Part shown: positions 1 to 7,371 of the stretch, in pieces
Position numbering within the stretch: the stretch's first letter is position 1
Layout of the letters: each line of letters starts with the position of its first letter
DNA from: DASSKF01 sp035690725
GTDB lineage: Bacteria > Actinomycetota > Actinomycetes > Actinomycetales > Dermatophilaceae
Direction: 5' to 3'
DNA: 22,623 bases
NCBI GenBank assembly: GCA_035690725.1
Contig: DASSKF010000072.1
Span: 1-22,623 of the forward strand
Notes under the pieces: generated by a model
What the model saw: only the letters and a program-made list of their open reading frames with translations
Database searches by the model: none
Told to the model about the DNA's origin: nothing
Translations under genes and position numbers: made by a program

Positions 1-906
1 GTGGTCGACCTGGAGTTCGACGCCGCCTCCGGGCGGTGGGTCGACCGGTTCGCGAGCGGCCTCGACACCCTCCGGGTGCGCACGGCGGTCTACCCCGACG
101 GGCTCGGGCGGGTCGTCGGCGAGGGCCGGCGGACCGGGGACGCGTGGGACGGCGGTGGCGGCCTGCTCACCATGGGACCCCTCAAGGTGATCACCGACGG
201 GTCGCTCGGCACCCGCACCGCCCACTGCTGCGAGCCGTACCCCGGTGCGCTTGCGGGCGACGCCCCGCACGGCAAGCAGAACGTGCCGCCCGAGGAGCTG
301 CACGACCTGCTCGCCACGGCGACGGGGCACGGGCTGCGGGTCGCGTTGCACGCGATCGGGGACGCCGCCGTGGCGATCGCGCTGCGGGCGTTCGAGGCCA
401 CCGGTGCGCGGGGCTCGATCGAGCACGCGCAGCTCACCACGACCGACCAGATCGCCACGATGGCACGCCTCGGGGTCCGCGCCAGCGTCCAGCCGGCCCA
501 CCTGCTCGAGGACCGGGACCTCGTCCCTCGGTGCTGGCCGGGACGGGAGGACCGCTGCTTCCGGCTGCGGAGCATGCTCGACGCCGGGGTCGACGTGGCC
601 CTGGGGTCCGACGCGCCCGTCTCGCCGCTGGACCCGTGGCTGGAGATGGCCGTCGCGGTCCACCGGTCCGGGGACGACCGTCCGCCGTGGGTGCCCGGGC
701 AGGCGATCACGGCCGCCGAGGCGCTCGCGGCGAGCACGGACGGCTGGGGCACCGTCGCCGCCGGGCACCCCGCAGACCTGGTGGCCCTCGACCGCGACCC
801 GCTGGGCGCCCCGGTCGACGACACGGCCGCCGCCGCGGCGCTGCTGCGGGACGTCCCCGTCGCGCTCACCCTGGTGGCAGGGCGCACCGTGCACGACGCG
901 CGCTGA
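1..906 (+). CDS. Amidohydrolase family 3 (YtcJ-like) metal-dependent hydrolase, 5'-truncated by the window edge
   Basis: This is the C-terminal 301 residues of a cytoplasmic amidohydrolase-superfamily protein. Family members are usually about 520-550 residues, so the reading frame almost certainly continues to the left and the GTG at base 1 is probably an internal Val. The visible metal-site signature, numbered from the first base, is K62 in KVITDGSLGTRT (the bridging, usually carboxylated Lys position), H117 in ALHAIGD, H142 in SIEHAQL and D204 in ALGSDAP. This order and spacing fit amidohydrolase_3 proteins of the YtcJ/N-substituted formamide deformylase type. The natural substrate (an amide, formamide or cyclic imide) cannot be read from sequence. 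The gene ends TGA at 904-906 and converges on the DUF952 gene 76 bp away. Confidence 0.88.
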   Translation: MVDLEFDAASGRWVDRFASGLDTLRVRTAVYPDGLGRVVGEGRRTGDAWDGGGGLLTMGPLKVITDGSLGTRTAHCCEPYPGALAGDAPHGKQNVPPEELHDLLATATGHGLRVALHAIGDAAVAIALRAFEATGARGSIEHAQLTTTDQIATMARLGVRASVQPAHLLEDRDLVPRCWPGREDRCFRLRSMLDAGVDVALGSDAPVSPLDPWLEMAVAVHRSGDDRPPWVPGQAITAAEALAASTDGWGTVAAGHPADLVALDRDPLGAPVDDTAAAAALLRDVPVALTLVAGRTVHDAR

Positions 907-920
907 GCACGACCGGCTCC

Positions 921-971
921 CCCTGGGACCTGTGGCAGGGTCCGCGCGGTGAGGTCGACCCGTGTCGGGTC
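921..971. terminator. Short hairpins in the convergent gap (weak candidate terminator)
   Basis: The 76-bp gap between two convergent genes holds small inverted repeats. CCCTG (921-925) pairs with CAGGG (936-940), or alternatively GGACC (926-930) with GGTCC (939-943). A separate GACCC/GGGTC pair (957-961/967-971) has a 5-nt loop and lies 12 nt after the DUF952 stop. Stems are only 5 bp and there is no T-tract in either direction, so the call rests mainly on position. Confidence 0.25.
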
Positions 972-982
972 AGTGCGACGGA

Positions 983-1309
983 TCAGTGCGGCGGGTCGAG
1001 GCGCCGCACGGACGTGACCGCGTCGACGTCGAGCGGCCCGTAGATGTGGGGGAAGCGCTCCGGCGAGGCCGGGTCGCCCACCTCGAACCGCACCTCGGCG
1101 CCGAGCCGCTGCGGGTCGATCTCCAGCAGCAGCAACGGACCTCGCAGGTCCGAGTAGAACATCCGGCGCACCCGGGGCCACTGCTGCTCGGTCGAGGCGT
1201 GGATGAAGCCCTCATCCTCCAGCGAGCGGCCGCGGGTCGAGCACCGGTAGCTGCCGCAGGCGCGGGCCGCGGCCCAGTCGTCCGGGTCGGCGAGGTGCCA
1301 GATGCTCAT
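983..1309 (-). CDS. DUF952 domain-containing protein
   Basis: This is a 108-residue protein, the full length of a DUF952 domain. It starts with the typical IWHLADPDDW segment (ATG at 1309), followed by the SLEDEGFIHAST block, a central LLLLEIDP strand and the FPHIYGPLDVDAV block near the C-terminus. These motifs are characteristic of this small family, whose biochemical function is not established. It is the last gene of the his operon. Its ATG overlaps the stop of the preceding SseB-like gene in an ATGA junction (1306-1309), so it is probably translated by coupling; I see no good Shine-Dalgarno sequence of its own. No histidine-pathway role can be deduced. Confidence 0.88.
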   Translation of the reverse strand: MSIWHLADPDDWAAARACGSYRCSTRGRSLEDEGFIHASTEQQWPRVRRMFYSDLRGPLLLLEIDPQRLGAEVRFEVGDPASPERFPHIYGPLDVDAVTSVRRLDPPH

Positions 1310-2109
1310 CGGTCGGCCGGACGGACCGCGAAGGCGATCCCGTCGACCCGGGCCCGGGTCTCACCGTCGGTGGCCAGCCGCTCGCCCAGCCGGGTGACGA
1401 GCCCCTCCAGCTGCTTCGGTGCCAGCCCCGGCCGCAGGTGCAGGACCACGCGCAGCGTCCCGGTCGGGTCGCCGGCCTCGGCCCGGAACGTGACGACGTC
1501 CGGCTCCTCGGCGACGGCCCCCTGCAGCGCCCGGGACACGAACGGGTCGTCGTGGGCGGGCAGCCACTCCCGGCCGGTCGCCAGCGCCCAGAGCATGCTC
1601 GGACGCAGGGCCCGCTCGTGGTCGGACCGCGGGTCGAGGACAAGCACCTGGCAGCGCTCCTGGACCGCCGCCTGCGCCGCCCGGGCCGCCGTGACCGGGA
1701 CCGGTCGGGCGTCCGGGTCCCAGGCACGCAACGCGTCCAGGCCGCTGAACAGGGGAAGTGCCCGCTGCCCGTCGGGGGCGGTCAACGTGACGGCCGCCAT
1801 CTCGGTCGACGTCTCGGCGCGCAGCCCGGGGCTGCTCCCCTCCGGGGACGGCTCGGTGGGCCCGCCCGCCTCGGTCGCGACGACGGGGACCATCCAGCGT
1901 GCGGCCGCGACCGCGGCGACCAGCGCGCGCTCCCCCTCGGGGCTGCGGTCCCGGACCACCTCGACCAGGGCCGGGTCGGCCGACCCGTCGTCCTGGTTGA
2001 AACCGGTGCCGCTCAGCTGCCGGTCCTGCCAGGGGACGCCCGCGGTGTCCGCGAACGCCGGGTCCGGGCCGTCGTCCGGGCCGCCGTCGTGCCCCTGGGG
2101 CGAAGTCAC
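1306..2109 (-). CDS. SseB-family protein
   Basis: A 267-residue protein. The first 50 or so residues are acidic and probably disordered (many Asp, Gly and Pro). An SseB N-terminal-type domain follows: an AAARWMVPVVA strand, an STEMAAVTLTAPDG strand, then the diagnostic ALPLFSGLDALRAWDPDARPVPV segment. A C-terminal domain of about 100 residues follows. Bacterial SseB-domain proteins are mostly uncharacterised; the name comes from an enhanced-serine-sensitivity protein. The GTG at 2109 was chosen because it forms a GTGA overlap with the hisA stop and the frame upstream of it is antisense-like and Arg-rich. In Micrococcales SseB-family genes often lie next to hisA/priA (recalled, not checked), so this position is expected. 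Confidence 0.85.
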   Translation of the reverse strand: MTSPQGHDGGPDDGPDPAFADTAGVPWQDRQLSGTGFNQDDGSADPALVEVVRDRSPEGERALVAAVAAARWMVPVVATEAGGPTEPSPEGSSPGLRAETSTEMAAVTLTAPDGQRALPLFSGLDALRAWDPDARPVPVTAARAAQAAVQERCQVLVLDPRSDHERALRPSMLWALATGREWLPAHDDPFVSRALQGAVAEEPDVVTFRAEAGDPTGTLRVVLHLRPGLAPKQLEGLVTRLGERLATDGETRARVDGIAFAVRPADR

Positions 2110-2843
2110 GGCCGGCCCGCCGCGTCGAGCGCCTCGGGGAGGGTGAACGCGCCGCGGTACAGCGCGGAGCCGATGATGGCTGCCTCGACCCCTTCGGGGA
2201 CCAGCCCGCGGACGGCCACGACGTCGTCGATGGTGGACACGCCCCCGGAGGCGACGACAGGCCGGTCGGTGCGGGCGCAGACCGCGCGGAGCAGGTCGAG
2301 GTTGGGGCCCTCGAGCATGCCGTCCTTGGCGACGTCGGTGACGACGTAGCGTGCGCAGCCCTCGGCATCCAGCCGCTCCAGGGTCGCCCACAGGTCGCCA
2401 CCGTCGCGCGTCCAGCCGCGGGCCGCGAGCGTGGTGCCGCGCACGTCCAGCCCGACCGCCACCCGGTCGCCGTGCTCGGCGATCGCGGCCGCGGTCCACT
2501 GCGGGTCCTCGAGGGCGGCCGTGCCGACGTTGACCCGCCGGCACCCGGTGGACAGCGCCGCCGCCAGGCCCTCCTGGTCGCGGATCCCGCCGGAGAGCTC
2601 CACCGCGATGTCCAGCTTGCCGACGACCTCCCCGAGCAGGTCCCGGTTGGAGCCGCGACCGAAGGCGGCATCGAGGTCGACCAGGTGCAGCCACTCGGCG
2701 CCCTGCTCCTGCCAGGCGAGGGCGGCCGCGACCGGGTCGCCGTACTGCCCCCCGCTGCCCGCGACGCCCTGCACCAGCTGCACCGCCTGGCCGCCGGCCA
2801 CATCCACCGCCGGCAGTAGCTCCAGCCTCGGGCTGTCACTCAT
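2106..2843 (-). CDS. hisA: HisA/PriA: ProFAR isomerase, possibly bifunctional with TrpF activity
   Basis: A 245-residue (beta-alpha)8 barrel that isomerises ProFAR to PRFAR, step 4 of histidine synthesis. Many actinobacterial homologs (PriA) also perform the TrpF reaction of tryptophan synthesis. Visible features are D14 in LLPAVDV and D170 in VVTDVAKDG (the catalytic acid/base pair), the phosphate-site glycines VELSGGIRD and VVASGGVS, and the PriA-type ARGWTRDGGD loop with R142 and W144. One oddity: the usually conserved Arg after strand 1 (the R of AVRLV in mycobacterial PriA) is Gln22 here. The ATG at 2843 has a strong Shine-Dalgarno (AAGGAGG, 6 nt away) inside the end of hisH, which it overlaps by 8 bp. 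Whether it is bifunctional cannot be decided from this window. Confidence 0.95.
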   Translation of the reverse strand: MSDSPRLELLPAVDVAGGQAVQLVQGVAGSGGQYGDPVAAALAWQEQGAEWLHLVDLDAAFGRGSNRDLLGEVVGKLDIAVELSGGIRDQEGLAAALSTGCRRVNVGTAALEDPQWTAAAIAEHGDRVAVGLDVRGTTLAARGWTRDGGDLWATLERLDAEGCARYVVTDVAKDGMLEGPNLDLLRAVCARTDRPVVASGGVSTIDDVVAVRGLVPEGVEAAIIGSALYRGAFTLPEALDAAGRP

Positions 2844-3501
2844 CGGATCCTCCTTCACGGGTGGTGGCGGTCGGTGCCCCCTGGAGGGAGTGGACCCAGT
2901 TCGCGAGGAGGGTCGCACCGGCGTCGCCCGACTTCTCGGGGTGGAACTGCGTCGCCCACAGCGGGCCGTCCTCGACCGCCGCCACGAACGGGTGCCCGTG
3001 GACGGCCCAGGTGACCCGGCCGGCCGGCGGTGGGGCCGGCCAGTGCTGCACGGCGTAGGAGTGCACGAAGTAGAAGTGCGCGTGCTCGGCGCCGGCGAAC
3101 AGCGCGGAGCCCTCGGGCACGCGCACGGGCGACCAGCCCATGTGCGGCACCACCGGCGCCGCGAGCCGCTCGACCCGGGCCGGCCAGGTGCCGAGGCCGG
3201 GCTCGCTGCCCTCCTCGTTGGGCTCGTCGGACCCGGAGAAGAGCACCTGCATGCCCACGCAGAGGCCCATGACCGGGCGCCCGGCGGCCAGCCGCTCCCG
3301 GACCAGCCGGGGGCCGTCCACGGTCCGCAGGCCGCGCAGGCAGGCGTGGAAGTTGCCCACGCCGGGCACGAAGAGGCCGTCGGCCGCACGGGCCCGGTCC
3401 GGGTCGGCGGTCAGCTCCACCCTGGCGCCCACCCGCTCGAGCATCCGGACGGCCGAGCGCAGGTTCCCGCTGCCGGGGTCGAGCACGACGACGGTGGTCA
3501 C
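2836..3501 (-). CDS. hisH: HisH, glutaminase subunit of imidazole glycerol phosphate synthase
   Basis: A 221-residue class I glutamine amidotransferase. HisH releases ammonia from glutamine and channels it to HisF, which makes IGP and AICAR. The Cys-His-Glu triad is complete: C81 in MGLCVGMQVLF, and H187 and E189 in ATQFHPEKSGD. The N-terminal VVVLDPGSGNLRSAVRML and the FVPGVGNFHACL block are typical HisH. The GTG at 3501 is supported by a GGAGGA Shine-Dalgarno 7 nt upstream and by a GTGA overlap with the preceding gene. Downstream it overlaps hisA by 8 bp. Its obligate partner hisF does not lie in this cluster. Confidence 0.96.
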   Translation of the reverse strand: MTTVVVLDPGSGNLRSAVRMLERVGARVELTADPDRARAADGLFVPGVGNFHACLRGLRTVDGPRLVRERLAAGRPVMGLCVGMQVLFSGSDEPNEEGSEPGLGTWPARVERLAAPVVPHMGWSPVRVPEGSALFAGAEHAHFYFVHSYAVQHWPAPPPAGRVTWAVHGHPFVAAVEDGPLWATQFHPEKSGDAGATLLANWVHSLQGAPTATTREGGSDE

Positions 3502-4127
3502 CGGCGGTCCTCCAGCTCGGCCCGCATGAACGCCTCGTGGTGCACCGTGCGCTCGAACTGCTGGACGTGCCGCTCCCGCGGCTCCACCGGGTCCCCCGAC
3601 GAGGTCGTCCCCCGCACGGCGGCGAGCAGCGGGAACCCGGGGAGGTCCAGCCGGCCGACGAGCCCCTCGAGCAGGGTCAGGGCGTCGGGGGCCTCCGCCC
3701 GCAGCGCCTCGTGCACCACCCGCTCGGTGGTGCGGGCCGGTGCGCCGACGGCCCGGACGACGTCGCGCGGCCGGGCCAGTGGCAGCCCGGGGAGGCGGGC
3801 GACCCCGCGGTCGGGGTGCCACAGCACCCAGCGCTGCACCGGCCGCCACCCGGACGGGTGCACGGTGACCACGGCCACCCGGTCCACCACGAAGCACCCC
3901 ACCGCGGGCCGCATCCGGGCCGCCACGGGGCGCGCGGCCAGCACTCGCAACGACTCGTCATACGGAGGAGCGGCCGCGGACGGGCCGTCAGGCACGATGC
4001 CGACCCAGCCGTCGAGGTCGTGCACCCGGACGGGGACGACACCCCGCCGTGCCCACGACGTCACCGTCGCCACGGAGCCCCGGCTGAGCAGCAGGCCGTG
4101 GGAGCGACGGGAGGAGGCGCTGTGCAC
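3498..4127 (-). CDS. Unrecognised 209-residue protein encoded between hisB and hisH
   Basis: I do not recognise a named family. The protein is basic and rich in Arg, Val, Ala and Pro, with no signal peptide, obvious membrane segment or cysteine cluster (one Cys). Visible segments are GWVGIVPDGPSAAAPPYDESLRVLAARPV, a beta-rich VGCFVVDRVAVVTVHPSG stretch, RWVLWHPDRG, and a charged C-terminus with several His and Arg residues. The GTG at 4127 directly follows the hisB TGA with no spacer, and the stop overlaps the hisH start (GTGA). That placement and its normal codon pattern make it a real, co-translated gene. Small unknown ORFs at the hisB-hisH junction are also known from other actinobacterial his operons such as Corynebacterium (recalled). 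A role linked to histidine synthesis is guilt by association only. Confidence 0.8.
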   Translation of the reverse strand: MHSASSRRSHGLLLSRGSVATVTSWARRGVVPVRVHDLDGWVGIVPDGPSAAAPPYDESLRVLAARPVAARMRPAVGCFVVDRVAVVTVHPSGWRPVQRWVLWHPDRGVARLPGLPLARPRDVVRAVGAPARTTERVVHEALRAEAPDALTLLEGLVGRLDLPGFPLLAAVRGTTSSGDPVEPRERHVQQFERTVHHEAFMRAELEDRR

Positions 4128-4754
4128 TCAGAGGGCACCCTTGGTGCTCGGCACGCCGGTGACCCGGGGGTCCGGGGCCAGCGCCGCACGCAGCGCCCGG
4201 GCCACGGCCTTGAACTGTGCCTCGACGAGGTGGTGCGGGTCGCGCCCGGAGAGCACCCGGACGTGCAGGGCGATGCCGGCGTGGTGGGCGAGGGTCTCCA
4301 GCACGTGCCGGGTGAGCGAGCCGGGGAAGTTGCCGCCGATCACGGCGTAGACCTGCCCCTCCGGCTCGCCGGTGTGCACGACGTAGGGCCGGCCGGCCAC
4401 GTCGACGACGGCCTGCACCAGTGCCTCGTCGAGGGGGACGGTCGCGTCACCGAACCGGTTGATCCCCCGCTTGTCCCCGAGCGCCTGCCGCAGGGCGTCG
4501 CCGAGGACGATCGCCACGTCCTCGACCGTGTGGTGCGCGTCGACCTCGACGTCACCGCTCGCCTCGACCCGCAGGTCGATGAGGCTGTGCTTGGCGAGCG
4601 AGGTGAGCATGTGGTCGTAGAAGGCGACGCCGGTGCTGACCCGAGCCGTTCCGGTGCCATCGAGGTCGAGCGACAGCCGCACGCTGCTCTCGGAGGTGGT
4701 GCGCTGCAGCTCGGCGGTGCGGCCGGCGCGGGTCGTCTCGGTCGCCCGGCTCAT
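4128..4754 (-). CDS. hisB: HisB, imidazoleglycerol-phosphate dehydratase
   Basis: A 208-residue monofunctional IGP dehydratase (step 6 of histidine synthesis), with no fused phosphatase domain, as usual outside enterobacteria. The manganese-binding signatures are present: GVAFYDHML (D47-H48), VDAHHTVED (H74-H75, E78) and the later TLAHHAGI and DPHHLVEAQFKA blocks. The C-terminus GVPSTKGAL is a family hallmark. The ATG at 4754 forms an ATGA overlap with the stop of the 19-codon ORF upstream and has GAGGGGA about 7 nt before it. Downstream, the next gene's GTG follows its TGA directly. Confidence 0.97.
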   Translation of the reverse strand: MSRATETTRAGRTAELQRTTSESSVRLSLDLDGTGTARVSTGVAFYDHMLTSLAKHSLIDLRVEASGDVEVDAHHTVEDVAIVLGDALRQALGDKRGINRFGDATVPLDEALVQAVVDVAGRPYVVHTGEPEGQVYAVIGGNFPGSLTRHVLETLAHHAGIALHVRVLSGRDPHHLVEAQFKAVARALRAALAPDPRVTGVPSTKGAL

Positions 4755-4810
4755 GCCGGGGTCCCCTCGCCGTGTCGAAGCCCAGCGGAGAGCGTCGTGG
4801 GGTGGTTCAT
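4751..4810 (-). CDS. Candidate 19-codon micro-ORF bridging hisC and hisB
   Basis: ATG at 4810 to TGA at 4751 encodes MNHPTTLSAGLRHGEGTPA. Its ATG overlaps the hisC stop as ATGA, and its TGA overlaps the hisB ATG as ATGA. An AGGAG lies 6 nt before its start. Without it, the 52-nt hisC-hisB gap would be the only non-coding gap in this operon. Against it, 4 of 19 codons end in A or T, more than in the neighbours, and the peptide has no recognisable feature. It has only two His residues, so it does not look like a histidine leader peptide. Its likely role, if translated, is to carry ribosomes from hisC to hisB (translational coupling), not to make a functional peptide. Confidence 0.45.
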   Translation of the reverse strand: MNHPTTLSAGLRHGEGTPA

Positions 4811-5958
4811 GCAGGCTCCTGGAGGTGGCTCGGGGTCAGGGCGCGCAGCGCCGCGAGGAAGGCGTCGGTCTCGTCCGCGGTGCCGGCGGTCACGCGCAGA
4901 TGGTGCCGCAGACCGACGTCGCGCACCAGCACGCCCTGGTCCAGCAGCGCGGTCCACAGCGCCGTCTCGTCCGCGATGCCCCCGAACAGCACGAAGTTCG
5001 CGTCGCTGGGCACCGGACGGAACCCGAGCTCGGTCAGCTCGTCGACGATGCGGTCCCGCTGGGCCTTGATCTGCTCGACGGTGCCGAGCAGTGCGTCGAC
5101 GTGGTCCAGGGCTGCCCGGGCGATGGCCTGGGTCGGCGCGGACAGGTGGTAGGGCATCCGCACCAACCGAAGCGCGTCGGCCACGGCCGGGTCGGCGGCG
5201 AGGTAGCCGAGCCGGGCCCCGGCGAGCGCGAACGCCTTGCTCATGGTGCGGGTCAGCACCAGGCGCGGCCGCCCCTCCACGAGCGTGAGCGCACTGGGTG
5301 TGCCCGGCCGGGCGAACTCGGCGTAGGCCTCGTCCACGACCACGAGCGCGTGCGGTGCCGCGTCGTGGACCGCCTCGACCACGTCGAGCGACAGCGCTGT
5401 CCCGGTCGGGTTGTTCGGCGAGCACAGGAACACCAGGTGCGGGTCGTGCTCGACCACCTGCCGCACCGCCGAGTCCGCGTCCAGGTCGAACTCGCCGTGC
5501 CCGGGGATACCCCGCATACCGTCGATCCAGCGGGTGCCGACCGTCCGGGTGATCACCGGGTGCATGGAGTATGCCGGGGTGAACCCCAGTGCCCGCCGGC
5601 CCGGCCCGCCGAACGCCTGCAGCAGGTGCAGGAGCACCTCGTTGGAGCCGTTGCCCGCCCACACCTGCCGCTCGTCGACGGCGACACCGCTCACCCGCTG
5701 CAGGTAGCCGGCGAGCCCGCGACGCAGCGCGGTGAACTCGCGGTCCGGGTAGCGGTTGAGGTCCGGCGCCACCTCGGCCACCGCGGAGGTGACGGCCTCG
5801 ACGACGACCTGCGGGACGGCATACGCGTTCTCGTTGGTGTTGAGCGCGACCGGCACGTCGAGCTGGGGCGCCCCGTACGGCGCGGAGCCGTGCAGGTCGG
5901 GGCGGAGCAGCTGCCCGACCGCGTCGTCGGTGCGCTCCCCGGGGTCGGCGGCGCTCAC
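4807..5958 (-). CDS. hisC: HisC, histidinol-phosphate aminotransferase
   Basis: A 383-residue fold-type I PLP aminotransferase that converts imidazole-acetol phosphate to histidinol phosphate with glutamate as donor. The PLP lysine is K241 in TRTMSKAFALAGARLGYL. The cofactor-contact motifs CSPNNPTGTAL (N183) and VVVDEAYAEF (D209), and the substrate-arm motif LNTNENAY near residue 42, are all present. Together with the operon position these favour HisC over other class I/II aminotransferases. The GTG at 5958 forms a GTGA overlap with the hisD stop. The 3' end overlaps the micro-ORF ATG. Confidence 0.96.
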   Translation of the reverse strand: MSAADPGERTDDAVGQLLRPDLHGSAPYGAPQLDVPVALNTNENAYAVPQVVVEAVTSAVAEVAPDLNRYPDREFTALRRGLAGYLQRVSGVAVDERQVWAGNGSNEVLLHLLQAFGGPGRRALGFTPAYSMHPVITRTVGTRWIDGMRGIPGHGEFDLDADSAVRQVVEHDPHLVFLCSPNNPTGTALSLDVVEAVHDAAPHALVVVDEAYAEFARPGTPSALTLVEGRPRLVLTRTMSKAFALAGARLGYLAADPAVADALRLVRMPYHLSAPTQAIARAALDHVDALLGTVEQIKAQRDRIVDELTELGFRPVPSDANFVLFGGIADETALWTALLDQGVLVRDVGLRHHLRVTAGTADETDAFLAALRALTPSHLQEPA

Positions 5959-7313
5959 GTCGGGTCGCCCTCGAAGCGGGCGGTGACCGCCTCGCCGTGG
6001 GCCGGCAGGTCCTCGGCGCGTGCGAGGGTGACGACGTGGTGGGCGACGTCGTGCAGGGCCTCGCGGGTGTAGTCGACGACGTGGATACCGCGCAGGAACG
6101 ACTGCACCGACAACCCGCTGCTGTGGCAGGCGCAGCCGCCGGTCGGCAGCACGTGGTTGGACCCGGCGGCGTAGTCGCCGAGGCTCACCGGCGCCCACGG
6201 GCCGACGAAGATGGCGCCGGCGTTGCGGACGCGCCCCGCCACGGCGGCCGCGTTTCGGGTCTGGACCTCCAGGTGCTCGGCGGCGTAGGCGTCGACGACC
6301 CGGATGCCGCTGTCGAGGTCATCGACCAGGACGGTGCCCGACTGCGGGCCGCGCAGCGCGGTGCCGACCCGCTCGGTGTGCTTGGTGGCGGCGACCCGTC
6401 GCTCGAGGGCGCGGTCGACGGCGTCGGCGAGCGGCTCGCTGTCGGTCACGAGCACCGAGGCGGCCAGCACGTCGTGCTCGGCCTGGCTGATCAGGTCGGC
6501 GGCGAGGTGCTCGGGATCGGCGGAGTCGTCGGCGAGGATCGCGATCTCGGTGGGGCCGGCCTCGGCGTCGATCCCGATGAGCCCCTTGAGCGCCCGCTTC
6601 GCGGCGGTGACGTAGACGTTGCCCGGGCCGGTCACGAGGTCGACCGGCTCGCACACGACCGCACCGGTGTTCGGCCCCTCCGGTCCGTCCTCGCGGGCCC
6701 CGTGGGCGAACATGGCGATCGCCTGGGCGCCCCCGACCGTGTGGACCTCGTCGACCCCGAGCAGCGCGCAGGCGGCGAGCACGGTCGGGTGCGGGTAGCC
6801 GGTGAAGGCGCCGGAGTTGTCCCGCTGGGGCGGGCTGGCGACCGCGAGGGACCCGACCTCGGCGAGCTGGGCGGGCACGACGTTCATGACGACGCTGCTC
6901 GGGTAGACGGCCTGTCCGCCGGGCACGTAGAGACCCACCCGGCCGACCGGCACCCACCGCTCGGTCACCGTGCCGCCGGGGACGACCTGCGTCGTCACGT
7001 CGGTGCGCCGCTGGTCGGTGTGGACCGCGCGGGCACGGCGGATGGACTCCTCGAGCGCCGCGCGGACGTCCGGGTCGAGCTGGTCGAGCGCGGCGGCGAG
7101 CACCTCCGTCGGGACGCGCACCGACGTGGGCCGGACGCCGTCGAACCGTTCCCCCAGGTCGCGCAGTGCCGCCGCCCCCCGGTCGCGCACGTCCGCGATG
7201 ATCGGATGCACCGCCGCGAGTGCGGCTTCCACGTCGAGCTCGGCACGGGGCAGCGTCTCGCGCAGCTCGCGCGCGTCCAGCGCGCGGCCGCGCAGGTCGA
7301 TCCGGGCGGTCAC
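5955..7313 (-). CDS. hisD: HisD, histidinol dehydrogenase
   Basis: A 452-residue zinc-dependent, NAD-linked histidinol dehydrogenase (last two oxidations of histidine synthesis) and first gene of the operon. Signature blocks are VPVGRVGLYVPGGQAVYPSSVVMN, GAQAIAMFAHG, TGPGNVYVTAAKR, EAGPTEIAI, the zinc and catalytic region SQAEHD, AYAAEHLEV with its His-Glu pair, and GGCACHSSG near the C-terminus. Length is normal. The GTG at 7313 is preceded by GGAGGG with no spacer, which is too close for ordinary Shine-Dalgarno use. A TAGACT hexamer 6 nt upstream suggests that transcription starts at the start codon (see promoter entry). Confidence 0.97.
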   Translation of the reverse strand: MTARIDLRGRALDARELRETLPRAELDVEAALAAVHPIIADVRDRGAAALRDLGERFDGVRPTSVRVPTEVLAAALDQLDPDVRAALEESIRRARAVHTDQRRTDVTTQVVPGGTVTERWVPVGRVGLYVPGGQAVYPSSVVMNVVPAQLAEVGSLAVASPPQRDNSGAFTGYPHPTVLAACALLGVDEVHTVGGAQAIAMFAHGAREDGPEGPNTGAVVCEPVDLVTGPGNVYVTAAKRALKGLIGIDAEAGPTEIAILADDSADPEHLAADLISQAEHDVLAASVLVTDSEPLADAVDRALERRVAATKHTERVGTALRGPQSGTVLVDDLDSGIRVVDAYAAEHLEVQTRNAAAVAGRVRNAGAIFVGPWAPVSLGDYAAGSNHVLPTGGCACHSSGLSVQSFLRGIHVVDYTREALHDVAHHVVTLARAEDLPAHGEAVTARFEGDPT

Positions 7314-7319
7314 CCCTCC

Positions 7320-7325
7320 AGTCTA
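7320..7325 (-). promoter_or_regulatory. -10 element of the his operon, leaderless configuration
   Basis: On the - strand TAGACT is followed by six bases and then the hisD GTG, so a start point about 7 nt downstream would fall on the start codon. I see no convincing -35. Only 58 bp separate glnE from hisD, leaving no space for a T-box or attenuator. Confidence 0.55.
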
Positions 7326-7371
7326 GGTATGCCGGGCACGGACCCTCGTCGCCGTCTCACCTCGCCGGTGC

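Noticed and set aside
2106..2694. Longer version of the SseB-like protein starting at 2694 inside hisA.
   Set aside because: The extension is antisense-like, Arg/Gly-rich sequence in the wrong frame of hisA. The GTG at 2109 gives the standard overlap and a sensible N-terminus.
2431..5069. Long + strand open frames opposite the his operon.
   Set aside because: They are Arg/Pro/Gly-rich translations typical of the complement of GC-rich genes and match no family. The - strand genes there are unambiguous.
7314..7371. T-box or histidine leader-peptide attenuator upstream of hisD.
   Set aside because: Only 58 bp are available, there is no His-rich reading frame or specifier hairpin, and the likely start point is at the GTG itself.
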